Below, piece by piece: positions 8,803-17,700 of a DNA stretch of 52,687 nucleotides. This DNA comes from JAHBXL01 sp038247555. Its GTDB lineage: Bacteria > Planctomycetota > Phycisphaerae > Phycisphaerales > UBA1924. Both the position numbers and the translations under genes were made by a program. Location: positions 1 through 52,687 of the forward strand of contig JBBRUT010000009.1 in assembly GCA_038247555.1 (NCBI GenBank), in the 5' to 3' direction. Below the pieces are notes generated by a model. The model was not told where the DNA came from. It saw only the letters and a list, made by a program, of their open reading frames with translations, and ran no database searches. Position 1 is the first letter of the stretch. The number at the start of each line of letters is the position of its first letter.

Positions 8803-10506
8803 ATGGCAAGCACCGCCGCGAACCCGCAGACCCAGCCCGAAACCGTCAAGGACACGCTGATCTCGATCGTGATCGCGTTCGCGCTCGCATTCGTGTTCCG
8901 CGGCTTTGTCGTCGAGGCATTCGTCATCCCCACCGGATCCATGGCTCCCACCCTCATGGGCGCACACATCCGCGTGCGCAACCCCGAGTCGGGCAACAGT
9001 TGGCCCATCGAACCTTGGAACGCGCCGGTTGCCGCGGCCAGCGGGGTCTACAGCTCGGTCCAAGGAAGCCCGAAGCAGCCTGTCACCGTCAATGATCCTC
9101 TCACCGGGCAACTGCAAACCAGAAGCAACCTGCCGCTCATGGCCGGCGATCGCATCCTCGTCCTGAAGTACCTGTACTCCATCATGAACCCTCAGCGGTT
9201 CGATGTCATTGTCTTCAAGAACCCCGAGAACCCTACAGAAAACTACATCAAGCGACTCATCGGCCTTCCCGGAGAAGAGATCGCCCTCGTCGACGGGGAT
9301 GTCTTTGTCCGCACCGGCGGCATCCCCTCCGGCCAGAGTGATCGCAACCACTGGTCGCAGGATGGCTGGCAGATCGCTCGCAAGCCGCGTGTCGTGCAGA
9401 ACGCAACGTGGCAGACTGTGTTTGACTCCAGCTTCACACCCCCGCCGCCCAACTCCTTCTCGCCCCCATGGACCAGCCAGCAGGCAGGCTGGAAACTTTC
9501 CGACACTACCAGCTACACCTACTCCGGCACTCCCCGCACCGAGCTTGTCTTCGATCAGACCCGCATCCGCTTCACTGATCCATTGATGCTCCCAGCCCCC
9601 GGTGCCGATCCGCCGCGTCTGGATCGGCGCGAGTATTGGAACATCGACGACCGCTACGCCTATAACGAAACCCCTCGCACCGACTTCCAGCTCTTCAGCC
9701 GCTTCCCTGTCTCCGACATTCGACTCCGTGCCGGGATTGAGCCGCAGGCCGAGGGCCTCATCGCCGAAGCCCTTCTCACCATCCGCGGCTACGAGTTCCG
9801 CGTTCGGATCGATGGCCCCAAGGCAACACTCTCGCGCCGCCCCGCACCCGGCGCGGTTCCCGATTCCTCCGTCCCTGCCGAATGGGAAACGCTTGCGCAG
9901 GGCGATGTTCCCGCGCTCACTCCGGGCCGCGTCACCGATGTCGCACTCTGGCACGCTGATCAGGCAATCGGTGTCGAGATCGACGGCAAGCCCGTGTTCG
10001 ATACCTGGACCTACGACTGGAGCCCCAGCCAGCGCATCCTCCAGGCGACAGGTCGCTCCGTCGAAGACATCCTTGCCTCCGGAACCAATCGCGCACGCAA
10101 CCCGTTCCAGGACGGCCGAATGTACCGTCGCCCCGATGTGCGATGGGCCTTTGAAGGTGCGCCGCTCCGGCTCCACCGCGTTAGCCTCGAACGCGACCTG
10201 CACTATCAACCCGCGGAGGATCGCGGCACGCAACGCGGCGCAGCTCGCTCCACCAGCCCCTCGCACCCACTCGTGCTGACCAGCGACCAGTTCTTCGCGT
10301 GCGGGGACAACTCCCCCGCCAGCCTCGATTGCCGCCTCTTCAGCAGCACCAACGACTGGGTCTCCCAGCAGTTCGACAACACCATCGGAGTGATCCCGCG
10401 AGAGCTGCTGCTTGGCCGTGCGTTCTTTGTCTATTGGCCCTCGCTCCACAAAGGCTCGGGCTTCATCCCCGCGCCCGACTTTGGACGCATGCGCTTCATC
10501 TGGTAG
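8803..10506 (+). CDS. lepB: Signal peptidase I with a large inserted domain
   Basis: The product is 567 residues, about twice the usual length. One membrane segment lies at about residues 18-36. The S26 catalytic boxes follow: nucleophile S46 in IPTGSMAPTL and general base K150 in NYIKRLIGLPGEE. The C-terminal box GDNSPASLDCR begins near residue 501. Between roughly residues 190 and 485 is an insertion of about 300 residues, rich in beta-strand and aromatic/proline content, with a 'VTDVALWHADQAIGVEIDGK' stretch resembling a jelly-roll or LamG-like sandwich. It should cleave signal peptides on the outer face of the cytoplasmic membrane. Its abundant substrates may include the many secreted proteins in this window. 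The gene follows kbl by 57 bases on the same strand. Confidence 0.9.
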   Translation: MASTAANPQTQPETVKDTLISIVIAFALAFVFRGFVVEAFVIPTGSMAPTLMGAHIRVRNPESGNSWPIEPWNAPVAAASGVYSSVQGSPKQPVTVNDPLTGQLQTRSNLPLMAGDRILVLKYLYSIMNPQRFDVIVFKNPENPTENYIKRLIGLPGEEIALVDGDVFVRTGGIPSGQSDRNHWSQDGWQIARKPRVVQNATWQTVFDSSFTPPPPNSFSPPWTSQQAGWKLSDTTSYTYSGTPRTELVFDQTRIRFTDPLMLPAPGADPPRLDRREYWNIDDRYAYNETPRTDFQLFSRFPVSDIRLRAGIEPQAEGLIAEALLTIRGYEFRVRIDGPKATLSRRPAPGAVPDSSVPAEWETLAQGDVPALTPGRVTDVALWHADQAIGVEIDGKPVFDTWTYDWSPSQRILQATGRSVEDILASGTNRARNPFQDGRMYRRPDVRWAFEGAPLRLHRVSLERDLHYQPAEDRGTQRGAARSTSPSHPLVLTSDQFFACGDNSPASLDCRLFSSTNDWVSQQFDNTIGVIPRELLLGRAFFVYWPSLHKGSGFIPAPDFGRMRFIW

Positions 10507-10663
10507 GGTTTCCTCTAGTCCCCTCCCGAGCGCCGCCGGTGTCGGCGACCAAACACAAGCCGATCCAACGCGCCAACTCGCGAGTATTGCCGCAAACCGA
10601 GCAAATTTCCTAGCAACTACCCCCTTGGCTATTACGATTATCCTTCAACCGGGAGGAAATGGG

Positions 10664-12325
10664 ATGGGTCTACGTATCGCCCACATCAGGCACGGTGCCG
10701 CTTTCGCGGCACTCGTATGCAGTTCTGTCGCGAGCGCAACCCCCCCTTCCGCCCTCGATCCCAATCCCTATTCCGTCGGGAGGCCAGAGTCCGTTGCGCC
10801 TTTCTTTGCCGCCGCGCGAGATCGCCGTGTCGACCTGGCCATCATCGGCGACAGCAACGTGCGCTTCGGTCCCAGCGCAGGCCACGAGAACGGAATGGGT
10901 CGGGCGTTCACGCAGCGCTATGGCTGCTACGCCACGCGCCTTGATCCATCCGGCGCCAACGGCCCCTGGAGCGCGGAGTGCCTCTACTCCTCCTGCTCCC
11001 CGTTTGATCAGTTCACCGGCAGTGCACCCGCCTGGCTCACCGAGGATGCACTCCCCAACGCCGGCGGATTCCCTGGCACGCACCTCTGGCTTGAACCGGG
11101 CGAAGCGCTCGGCCATCTATACAACAACGGACTGGGAATCGCGGCCTCCCACCCGATGGACATCACCGGCCCGCTGCGCTGGCACATGACGATCTACCGC
11201 TTCCCTGCGCCCGGCGCAGGGGAGTCCGCCGGCTACTTCTCGCCGACCTGCCGCGAACGCTGGCCCGGCAGCGCGTGGAACGTCTATGCATCGGGCACGG
11301 TCTCCACGACTTCTACCGGCGAACCTGGATTCATGGACTGGTCATTCGATGTCCCCGCAGGCGCACGCACCAGCAACGGCGTGATGTTCTGCATCACCGA
11401 CCTGGCCAACACCGGCCAAGCCGTCGGGCCCTTGTACTCACAGTGGAACCGCGCCGAGAACACCGACCACACCACCGGCATCGCATATTCCCCGCTCCTC
11501 TATCAGGGCGGGCAGAACGCGCGGAACGCGGCACTCTCGCTCCTCGACATCGCCGATCAGCAATCCATGACCGAGTGGTTCCGCCAGGTCACCCGCCTGC
11601 AGAACGGTCCGCCCATGCTCCTGGTACAGATCATGCACGGCGGCAACGATGCCGCCAGCCATCTGCCCGCGATCGTGTACGAACGCGGCATGCCGCCCCC
11701 GGCAGAAGGCCAAAGCTGGCCGCAGGGCGCGCCCACAAACGAGCGCGCAGGTCTCAAGCAGAACTACATGTCCATCATCAACCGCATGCGCGACTACTGG
11801 GTCGGTGCCGGCAACGATGAATCCAACCTCTTCTTTGTCATCGGCTCGTACTTCCCCCACCCCCCGTCGTGGTACGAGTCCGAGCCCGGCGCCGCCGATG
11901 GCACCCAATATGTCTTCGGCAGTGAGGAGGCAATCCCCGCTTGGCGTGAGATCTGCCTCGAGCAACCCAACGTCGCGATGGTCAACGGCTACCAGCTCAG
12001 CACGTGGGAAGAGTTCACCAGCAACGCTTGGTATCGCATCCCCGGGCAGCCTGTTCCCTTTGGCGATCAGGCCCACCTCTCGCCCACCGGGTACCTGGTA
12101 TGGGGCGAGGCTGTTGCCGAAGCGATCAAACGCGCGTGCGATTGCGGACCCAGCATCGATTTTGACTTCGATGGTCGCCGCGGCGTGCCCGATCTGTTCG
12201 CGTTCCTGTCTCTCTGGTTCGCGGGAGATCAACGCGCCAACTTCGATCAGGATGGCCCATCGCCAACCGTGCCCGACATCTTCGCATTCCTCGCGTCCTG
12301 GTTCGCCGGCTGCGCCGGCCACTGA
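10664..12325 (+). CDS. Secreted SGNH/GDSL-type hydrolase with GC-type dockerin-like tail
   Basis: The start at 10664 is fixed by a good GGGAGG ribosome site seven bases upstream, giving 553 residues. A signal peptide (about 1-26) is followed by an SGNH hydrolase-like domain. Block I is IIGDSN with nucleophile S64, a block III-like GGND has N328, and block V is GDQAHLSPTGY with D468 and H471. Such enzymes are esterases or lipases acting on acylated carbohydrates or lipids; substrate unknown. The last 60 or so residues form the GC-type dockerin-like module in two halves: FDFDGRRGVPDLFAFLSLWFAG and FDQDG...VPDIFAFLASWFAGC. It is probably exported and surface-attached. Confidence 0.85.
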   Translation: MGLRIAHIRHGAAFAALVCSSVASATPPSALDPNPYSVGRPESVAPFFAAARDRRVDLAIIGDSNVRFGPSAGHENGMGRAFTQRYGCYATRLDPSGANGPWSAECLYSSCSPFDQFTGSAPAWLTEDALPNAGGFPGTHLWLEPGEALGHLYNNGLGIAASHPMDITGPLRWHMTIYRFPAPGAGESAGYFSPTCRERWPGSAWNVYASGTVSTTSTGEPGFMDWSFDVPAGARTSNGVMFCITDLANTGQAVGPLYSQWNRAENTDHTTGIAYSPLLYQGGQNARNAALSLLDIADQQSMTEWFRQVTRLQNGPPMLLVQIMHGGNDAASHLPAIVYERGMPPPAEGQSWPQGAPTNERAGLKQNYMSIINRMRDYWVGAGNDESNLFFVIGSYFPHPPSWYESEPGAADGTQYVFGSEEAIPAWREICLEQPNVAMVNGYQLSTWEEFTSNAWYRIPGQPVPFGDQAHLSPTGYLVWGEAVAEAIKRACDCGPSIDFDFDGRRGVPDLFAFLSLWFAGDQRANFDQDGPSPTVPDIFAFLASWFAGCAGH

Positions 12326-12393
12326 CGCGGGAGTTGGATCCCTACATCAACTCGAGAAGTTCGGCCTTGCGGCTCTCCGCATTTGGTGTCGTG

Positions 12394-13041
12394 CTACTTC
12401 TTCCCCTCCGCCGACCACACCAGCTCAAACATCCCGCTGCCCACCGGCCGGATCTTCCCCTGCGCAAACAGCTCATCCCACACCGCCCGCGGAAACTCCC
12501 GCGGCGGTGTAATCGCCGTCACCTTCGCCTTCGTGCTCGACATGGGTGATCGTCCCAGCTTCGAATCTTCATCAAGCTGGTTCATCTTCAGTCGCTTCTT
12601 AAACGCCCCGAGCGCCTTGGCCAACAGTTCGGGAGTAAACGTCCCCGGAGGCGCCGCCTTTGCGACCGCGTCCACCGGCTTGCTCGCCGAGGACGCCTCG
12701 ACCGGCACGACCGGCTTCACCGGCACCAGCGGCGTGCGCATCCCCATTGGCCGCGCCGGCGCATCGGTCGGCTTCATCGTCGAAAGCTCCCCCACCAGCT
12801 TCGCCAGAGCCTCGGTGTTGCGCTCCGCCACGATGCGAGAAGCCCGCAACGGATCGGCCGGCGACTTCTGCAGAGCCTTGTGCACCCGCTGCCACAGGTC
12901 GCCGAGCTTCTTCGCCTCCGTGCATACCGCAATATCCGACACCAGCTCGCCGAGTTTCTGCAGCGAGATCGTGTCGAGATTGTTGTAATACCTGTTGACA
13001 ATCTTCTGCTGGTGCCCGCTGAGGAACTGACCCTTCGCCAT
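12394..13041 (-). CDS. Conserved-looking hypothetical protein downstream of argB
   Basis: The product has 215 residues with no signal peptide and no membrane segment. The N-terminal half (1-90) looks helical: GQQKIV-like start, LQKLGELVSDIAV, KLGDLWQRVHKAL. A low-complexity Pro/Val/Ala linker spans about 95-135, and a short C-terminal domain ends RPVGSGMFELVWSAEGKK. GGGAG precedes the start. The gene begins 23 bases after the argB stop codon, so the two are probably co-transcribed. No family is recognised; the architecture of two small domains joined by a flexible linker suggests a protein-protein adaptor, which is only inference. Confidence 0.75.
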   Translation of the reverse strand: MAKGQFLSGHQQKIVNRYYNNLDTISLQKLGELVSDIAVCTEAKKLGDLWQRVHKALQKSPADPLRASRIVAERNTEALAKLVGELSTMKPTDAPARPMGMRTPLVPVKPVVPVEASSASKPVDAVAKAAPPGTFTPELLAKALGAFKKRLKMNQLDEDSKLGRSPMSSTKAKVTAITPPREFPRAVWDELFAQGKIRPVGSGMFELVWSAEGKK

Positions 13042-13064
13042 CGCGCGCTCCCGTGTATGAACAG

Positions 13065-13958
13065 TTACTCAAGCGTGATCTGCGTGCCGATGCCCGCATC
13101 CGTGTAAATCTCAAGCAGGATCGAGTGCGGCACCCGACCGTCAACAATGTGTGCCTTGGGCACTCCCCCGCGGACCGCCCGCAGACACGCATCCACCTTC
13201 GGCAGCATCCCCTCTCCGATCACCCCTCGCTCGATCATCCGCTCGATCTCACGCTGCGTCAGGCTCGACGCGTACGAATCCGGGTTCGCCGGATCCGTCC
13301 GAATGCCGTGCGTATCGGAACACACCATCAGCTTCTCCGCCCGGAGCGCCGCGGCAACGTGACCCGCCGCCGTGTCCGCGTTCACATTCAGCTTCCACAC
13401 CCCATCTTCACCCGCCCGCTTTGCCACAGCCACCGGGGCAAGCACGGGGATGAACCCATCCTCGCACAGCGCCTGCAGCAGCACCGTATTCACTTCGACA
13501 ATGTTGCCCACATAACCAAGGTCTACATCTTCCCCCGCCGCGCCCTCCAGCACCAACCGTTCGGCAAACAGCACGCACGAGCCCATCGAATGCAACCCGA
13601 TCGCACGCGACCCCGAGGCATTCAACTGCTCCACCAGGCTGTGATTCACCTCCTGCACCAGCACCCGCTCGGCAATCTCCAGCGTCTTGCGGTCTGTGTA
13701 TCGCCGCCCCTGGATGAACCGCGCCTTGAGCCCCGCATCATCCATCGCACGGTTGATCGACTTCCCGCCCCCGTGCACGATCACCGGCCGCATCCCCACC
13801 GCCGACATGAACGACACATCCGTCAGCAGCGCCCGCATCTTGATGTCGTCGTCCTGGATCGATCCTCCCACCTTTACGACGACGATCTTGTCGCGGAACG
13901 ACAGGATGTACCTGTGGGCCTCGATGAGCGCGTTGGCTTTGTCGATCGCAAAGTTCAT
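13065..13958 (-). CDS. argB: Acetylglutamate kinase
   Basis: The 297-residue product matches acetylglutamate kinase in length and motifs: VVVKVGGS near the N-terminus, PVIVHGGGKSI (substrate and phosphate binding), GNIVEVN, NVNADTAAGHVAAAL, and the C-terminal VPHSILLEIYTDAGIGTQI. It phosphorylates N-acetylglutamate in the second step of arginine biosynthesis in the cytoplasm. The start at 13958 (MNFAIDKANALI) agrees with the family; the frame could extend 15 codons upstream without support. No other arginine genes are nearby; the only likely operon partner is the downstream hypothetical gene. Confidence 0.93.
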   Translation of the reverse strand: MNFAIDKANALIEAHRYILSFRDKIVVVKVGGSIQDDDIKMRALLTDVSFMSAVGMRPVIVHGGGKSINRAMDDAGLKARFIQGRRYTDRKTLEIAERVLVQEVNHSLVEQLNASGSRAIGLHSMGSCVLFAERLVLEGAAGEDVDLGYVGNIVEVNTVLLQALCEDGFIPVLAPVAVAKRAGEDGVWKLNVNADTAAGHVAAALRAEKLMVCSDTHGIRTDPANPDSYASSLTQREIERMIERGVIGEGMLPKVDACLRAVRGGVPKAHIVDGRVPHSILLEIYTDAGIGTQITLE

Positions 13959-14014
13959 GTTCCGCACAGTAGCTCCGCCGCCAGCGACCCTTCGCCCGCC
14001 CAATCGCCCTTACT

Positions 14015-14593
14015 TCACTTCCGCGTATACACCGTCTCGATCCTCGCCCCGGTGCTCCCCCCCAGCTCAATCACCGTCTGAACGATCGTAAACCCTGTGG
14101 TCCCGGCACGAGTGAACTCCACAGCGTACCGCTCGCGACCCTCCCCGCTGTCATACGCACCCTCCAGCTTCACGCTCTTCCCGTCGGCAATGCTCTTGCC
14201 CGTCAGCACGGTCATCGCCGTCATCCCGGAATAGAGCCATGTGGACTCATACTTCCCCGCCTCCCGGTTATATCCCCAAATCTTCTGGCTCGTGAACTGG
14301 TTTCCCAGCAGCGTCCCACGCTCATCAATCGCGATGAACCGCCCATCGACGATCGCGCTCACCTTCGCCATCCCCGCGGACTCAATCTCATCCGCCCCCT
14401 CCATGAGGACCAGCTTCGAAGCCATCGTGTATTCACCCACAAGCTCCACCAGTTCCGCGTGCTGCGGGCCCGGCTGGCCCGAAACAAGCATCTCCGGCTC
14501 CCCTTCCGGCTGCCCGGGAACAGTCGCGGCCACCGCTATCCCCACACCAAACGCCGCCGCCACCGGCACCAGTCTTAACCAGCAACGAATCAT
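14015..14593 (-). CDS. Secreted DUF1579-family protein
   Basis: The product has 192 residues. An N-terminal signal peptide (MIRCWLRLVPVAAAFGVGIAVAA) is followed by the DUF1579 beta-barrel-like pattern: HAELVELVGEYTMASKLV, GRFIAIDERG, KIWGYNREAGKYESTWLYSGM, KLEGAYDSGEGRERYAVEF and a terminal ETVYTRK. GGAGGAG lies just before the start at 14593, which fixes it inside a longer open frame that would otherwise run back over holA. The family has no established function. It lies upstream of argB on the same strand with only 56 bases between them. Confidence 0.85.
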   Translation of the reverse strand: MIRCWLRLVPVAAAFGVGIAVAATVPGQPEGEPEMLVSGQPGPQHAELVELVGEYTMASKLVLMEGADEIESAGMAKVSAIVDGRFIAIDERGTLLGNQFTSQKIWGYNREAGKYESTWLYSGMTAMTVLTGKSIADGKSVKLEGAYDSGEGRERYAVEFTRAGTTGFTIVQTVIELGGSTGARIETVYTRK

Positions 14594-14677
14594 CGCGACT
14601 CCTCCAATCCCCTGCCATCCAGCGGATCGTTGGCGCGCCCGGAGCATCGCGCCGCCCACACCGCCTAACCTCACCCG

Positions 14678-15790
14678 ATGGCCAAAAAGCCCTCCACTCC
14701 CGCCGCCGCCAAGCCCGTCGCAGGCACCCGCCTGACCGCCGCGACCCGCGTAGGCATTCTTCACGGTGAGGACCGCTTTCTTCAGGATGAATACCTCCGC
14801 CAGCTTCGCGAAGACCTCGCCAAGGCTCTGGGCGGCGGCGACGCCTACGACGTCGTCCGGTTTGATGGCGCCCAGGGCCAGTCCGTCGTTGCCGACATCT
14901 TCGACGAGTGCCGCTCCTTCGGCCTCATGCAGCAGCACAAGGTCGTCGTGGTCGAAAATGCGGACCTCCTGCTGAAGAAATCCGACGATGACGACGCCGC
15001 CCCGGCGCGCACCACCGGCCGTCGCGGCTCCCCGCCCGCCGATGTCCGCCGCATGATGGAGTCCTACGCCGCCGAGCCCAGCGACTCCGCAACGCTCATT
15101 CTCCGCGCCACCGGCTGGCGACCCGGTAATCTCGACAAGGCCGTCGCCGCTCTGGGCGATCGCGGGGCGATCATCGACTGTGAAGCCCTCGACCCCGGCC
15201 GCGCCGCAACCTGGACGGGCAAACGCGCCACCCTCCGCCACAACACTTCCATCGACCCGGAGGCCGCGCGAGTCCTCATTGCTTCCGTCGGCACCGATCT
15301 TGGCCGTATCGATAACGAGCTCGAAAAGCTCGCCCTCGCAGCGGGCGGAAACGGCGCACCCATCTCCGCCGCTCTCGTCCGCGAGATGACCGGTGTGTCC
15401 CGTGAGGAAGACTTCTGGCACCTCCAATCCACTCTCGCCACCGGCGACGCCGCGGCCTCTCTTTCCCGCATGCGCGAGATGGTCGAGGTCTCCCGCCACG
15501 ACCCCGTTGTCCTCACCTGGTCCTTCACCGAACTCGCCCGCAAGATCCACGCCGTCCGGCGCCTTGCCGATGCCGGACAGAACGTCCAGCCTCTGGCCTA
15601 CAAGCTCAAGCTGTTTGGCGACGCCGACTCCGTCTTCAACGCCGCCAGGGCCATCCCCGCCCCAAGTGCCGCCCGCCTCTATGACATGGCCGTCGACCTC
15701 GATGCCGCCAACAAGTCCGGTCGCGGCGACCCCATCCGCAACCTCGAAGTCCTCACCGTTCGCTTTTCACAGGCCATCCGACCCCGCTAA
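14678..15790 (+). CDS. holA: DNA polymerase III delta subunit
   Basis: The 370-residue product fits the clamp-loader delta subunit. The N-terminal domain has VGILHGEDRFLQDEYLRQLREDL and VRFDGAQGQSVVADIFDECRSFGLMQQHKVVVVENADLL. The middle helical part has LGRIDNELEKLALAAG and VREMTGVSREEDFWHLQSTLATGD. The C-terminal collar domain has MREMVEVSRHDPVVLTWSFTELARKI. The subunit opens the beta sliding clamp during loading. An unusual Ala/Lys/Pro N-terminal extension of about 22 residues precedes the core. The gene is divergent from the DUF1579 gene across 84 bases. Confidence 0.92.
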   Translation: MAKKPSTPAAAKPVAGTRLTAATRVGILHGEDRFLQDEYLRQLREDLAKALGGGDAYDVVRFDGAQGQSVVADIFDECRSFGLMQQHKVVVVENADLLLKKSDDDDAAPARTTGRRGSPPADVRRMMESYAAEPSDSATLILRATGWRPGNLDKAVAALGDRGAIIDCEALDPGRAATWTGKRATLRHNTSIDPEAARVLIASVGTDLGRIDNELEKLALAAGGNGAPISAALVREMTGVSREEDFWHLQSTLATGDAAASLSRMREMVEVSRHDPVVLTWSFTELARKIHAVRRLADAGQNVQPLAYKLKLFGDADSVFNAARAIPAPSAARLYDMAVDLDAANKSGRGDPIRNLEVLTVRFSQAIRPR

Positions 15791-15965
15791 ACGGCCCGCC
15801 CGCCAAGACTTCTGGGCGATTCTCAAGGCCCAGGACCCGCCCTGACCGATCTTCCCAGATTGGCGCAGTGTCAACGTCCCCCCAGATTTAGCGGCCGATG
15901 GCACGCGCTTCGTACGTTCCCACCTCGCCGCGGAGCGGCGGGCCTTGCTGGGCAGGAGGCAGATT

Positions 15966-17204
15966 GTGAAACTTCGGCACCCCAAGTGCATTCTCTCCCT
16001 CCACTTCGCCGCCGGTGCAGCATCCATCGCGATGGTCGCCGCATGCGGCAACAAGAACGGATCGGCGGCCAGCCCCAACGCGGATCGCGATGCGGCCCTC
16101 TCCCGGAGCAGCACCAGCAGCCCCCGCCAGTCGGATTCCCCACGCTCCGTCTACGAATCGGCCGCGGTCGACCTGCAGGATCTCTTCAACAAGCTCGAGA
16201 CCGCGCCCGCCGCCACCCCCGAAACCGTCGCGTCCCCAGCCGCGGCCGCGCCATCCAGGCCACCCCAGCCGACAGCATCCAATCCTGAGCCCGTCGTTTC
16301 GCTTGATGCGCCCGCCCCTCCGCAGCCCGCCCCGCGCGAGCCGACTCCCCGTGAGAAGCGACTGGAGTATGCCAAGCAGCTCGCGCAGCTGCTCATCCCC
16401 GACGGCGCCGACACACGCAGCCCCCTTCGCTCAGTTCTTCCGCTCATTGCGCTCGAGACAATCCAGCCCGGCGTCGCCACTGCGGAGCTCAACCGCCTTC
16501 TCGCCACGCTCAACGACGGTGAACGCAGCACCGTGGAAACCGTCCGGCGCCTCATGGCCCAGCTCGAAGCCCAGGCCGACACCGGCGCGGACCCCAAGGC
16601 CCTGGCCGAAGCCGTGCGATCCGAAGTTGATCGTGCCCAGCCCAAGCCTTCCCCCCCTGCCATGCTCGCTCTTGGCAACGTCGCCCTCTGCCGCAAGGTC
16701 GAGGCGTTCGGCCGATTCACCGCCTACCCCGGCAGCAGCTATGTCGCCGGTCGCAAAGTCCCGATGATTGTGTACACCGAGGTCGAGAACTACGCACAGG
16801 CCCGCGATGCCGATCTCCCGTCCGCCGGAGCAGCACGTCGGCCCTCGGGTGAACGCTGGGCCCTTGAACTCAGCCAGGAGATCCATCTTTACTCCTCAGA
16901 TGGAACGCTTTGCTGGTTCGTCAAGGAACAGACGCACCGCGACACATCCCAGAGCAAGCGCCGCGACTTCTTCCTCGTACAGCGGATTGATCTCCCCGCC
17001 ACCCTCTCGCTCGGGCGCTACACCCTCAAGGTCATCGTCCGCGACAAAGCGGCCGCCGCCCTCGGTGGCGCCAGCGAACCCCACGCCGAAGTCAACATCC
17101 CCATCAGCATCGTGGCCGACAACGCGGTCGCCGCGGCGGACTCCATCCGCCCGATCGCGGCGGGAACCGTGACTGAGACGACCGCCGTTCCAGAAAGCCG
17201 TTGA
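15966..17204 (+). CDS. Putative lipoprotein of unknown function downstream of holA
   Basis: A GTG start at 15966 is supported by AGGAGG (15954-15959) six bases upstream, giving 412 residues. The N-terminus is a lipoprotein-type signal with lipobox VAAC and predicted lipidated cysteine C27. A Pro/Ala-rich linker follows (about 60-125), then a helical segment (about 130-220). A conserved-looking beta domain follows from about residue 230: KVEAFGRF, YVAGRKVPMIVYTEVENY, LELSQEIHLYSSDGTLCWFVKEQ, RRDFFLVQRIDLPATLSLGRYTLKVIVRD. The last motif resembles domains seen in other planctomycete lipoproteins of unknown role. It is probably anchored in a membrane facing the periplasm. Confidence 0.75.
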   Translation: MKLRHPKCILSLHFAAGAASIAMVAACGNKNGSAASPNADRDAALSRSSTSSPRQSDSPRSVYESAAVDLQDLFNKLETAPAATPETVASPAAAAPSRPPQPTASNPEPVVSLDAPAPPQPAPREPTPREKRLEYAKQLAQLLIPDGADTRSPLRSVLPLIALETIQPGVATAELNRLLATLNDGERSTVETVRRLMAQLEAQADTGADPKALAEAVRSEVDRAQPKPSPPAMLALGNVALCRKVEAFGRFTAYPGSSYVAGRKVPMIVYTEVENYAQARDADLPSAGAARRPSGERWALELSQEIHLYSSDGTLCWFVKEQTHRDTSQSKRRDFFLVQRIDLPATLSLGRYTLKVIVRDKAAAALGGASEPHAEVNIPISIVADNAVAAADSIRPIAAGTVTETTAVPESR

Positions 17205-17700
17205 TGCGACTGGCCAGGCTTGGCCAGCCTGAGGTAGAGGGGTCCTGCCATTCTGTCACCGCCAGCCAGGTAAGGCCTCAGTTGGCACCACCGTATCAAG
17301 GGAATACACATTCTGTTTTCCCTTCCGAGCGGATTTATTGCGATCTTGGAGGAGTTGGCGTTATCCAGCACAGCGGCACGCTTTGTGCTGTCGATACTGT
17401 AACTCTCTCTCCCGAATAGACGCCCCAAACGCGCAAGTTCTGACAGATCTGACTCCAAGTACCGCCAGCTGCGAAGTGATTGCCGGGGAATCCTACTGAG
17501 AGAGAGAGCAAGTACCCGCCCGGCCTTGAGGCCGGACTGGTGTTTGTCGATGCAACCGGCTTGGAATGGGGATTTGTTCCCTGTTGAGCCGGTTCCGAAC
17601 GACCCGACCTCCTCGGCGGTATGTACACCGGAGGGCGGGGCAAGAGTCGGAAGCACGCCGGCAAGCCGCCGGCCACGAGCTTCCGTAAGGAGTGTGTGCG
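17205..17700. other. Regulatory region upstream of clpC
   Basis: No gene is seen in these 496 bases. They contain a candidate promoter with flanking inverted repeats (17282-17324) and a perfect hairpin CCGGCC-TTGA-GGCCGG at 17520-17535. The ribosome site of clpC (AAGGAG) is at the end. No CIRCE element is recognised. Confidence 0.5.
17282..17324 (+). promoter_or_regulatory. Candidate clpC promoter flanked by an AAGGGAA/TTCCCTT inverted repeat
   Basis: TTGGCA (17282-17287) and TACACA (17305-17310) are 17 bases apart. AAGGGAA (17298-17304) and TTCCCTT (17318-17324) form a perfect 7-bp inverted repeat around the -10 box, the position expected of a repressor operator. The predicted leader before clpC would be almost 400 bases, so another promoter closer to the gene is possible. 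Confidence 0.35.

Noticed and set aside
8752..10449. 565-codon minus-strand open frame opposite lepB
   Set aside because: Antisense shadow; lepB boxes are unmistakable on the plus strand.
17490..17510. GAGAGAGAG run upstream of clpC considered as a fourth copy of the GGATRGAGAG leader element
   Set aside because: Lacks the GGATR start and is not placed just after a convincing -10 box.
17018..17656. 212-codon minus-strand frame upstream of clpC
   Set aside because: Overlaps the lipoprotein gene end and the clpC regulatory region; composition is not protein-like.
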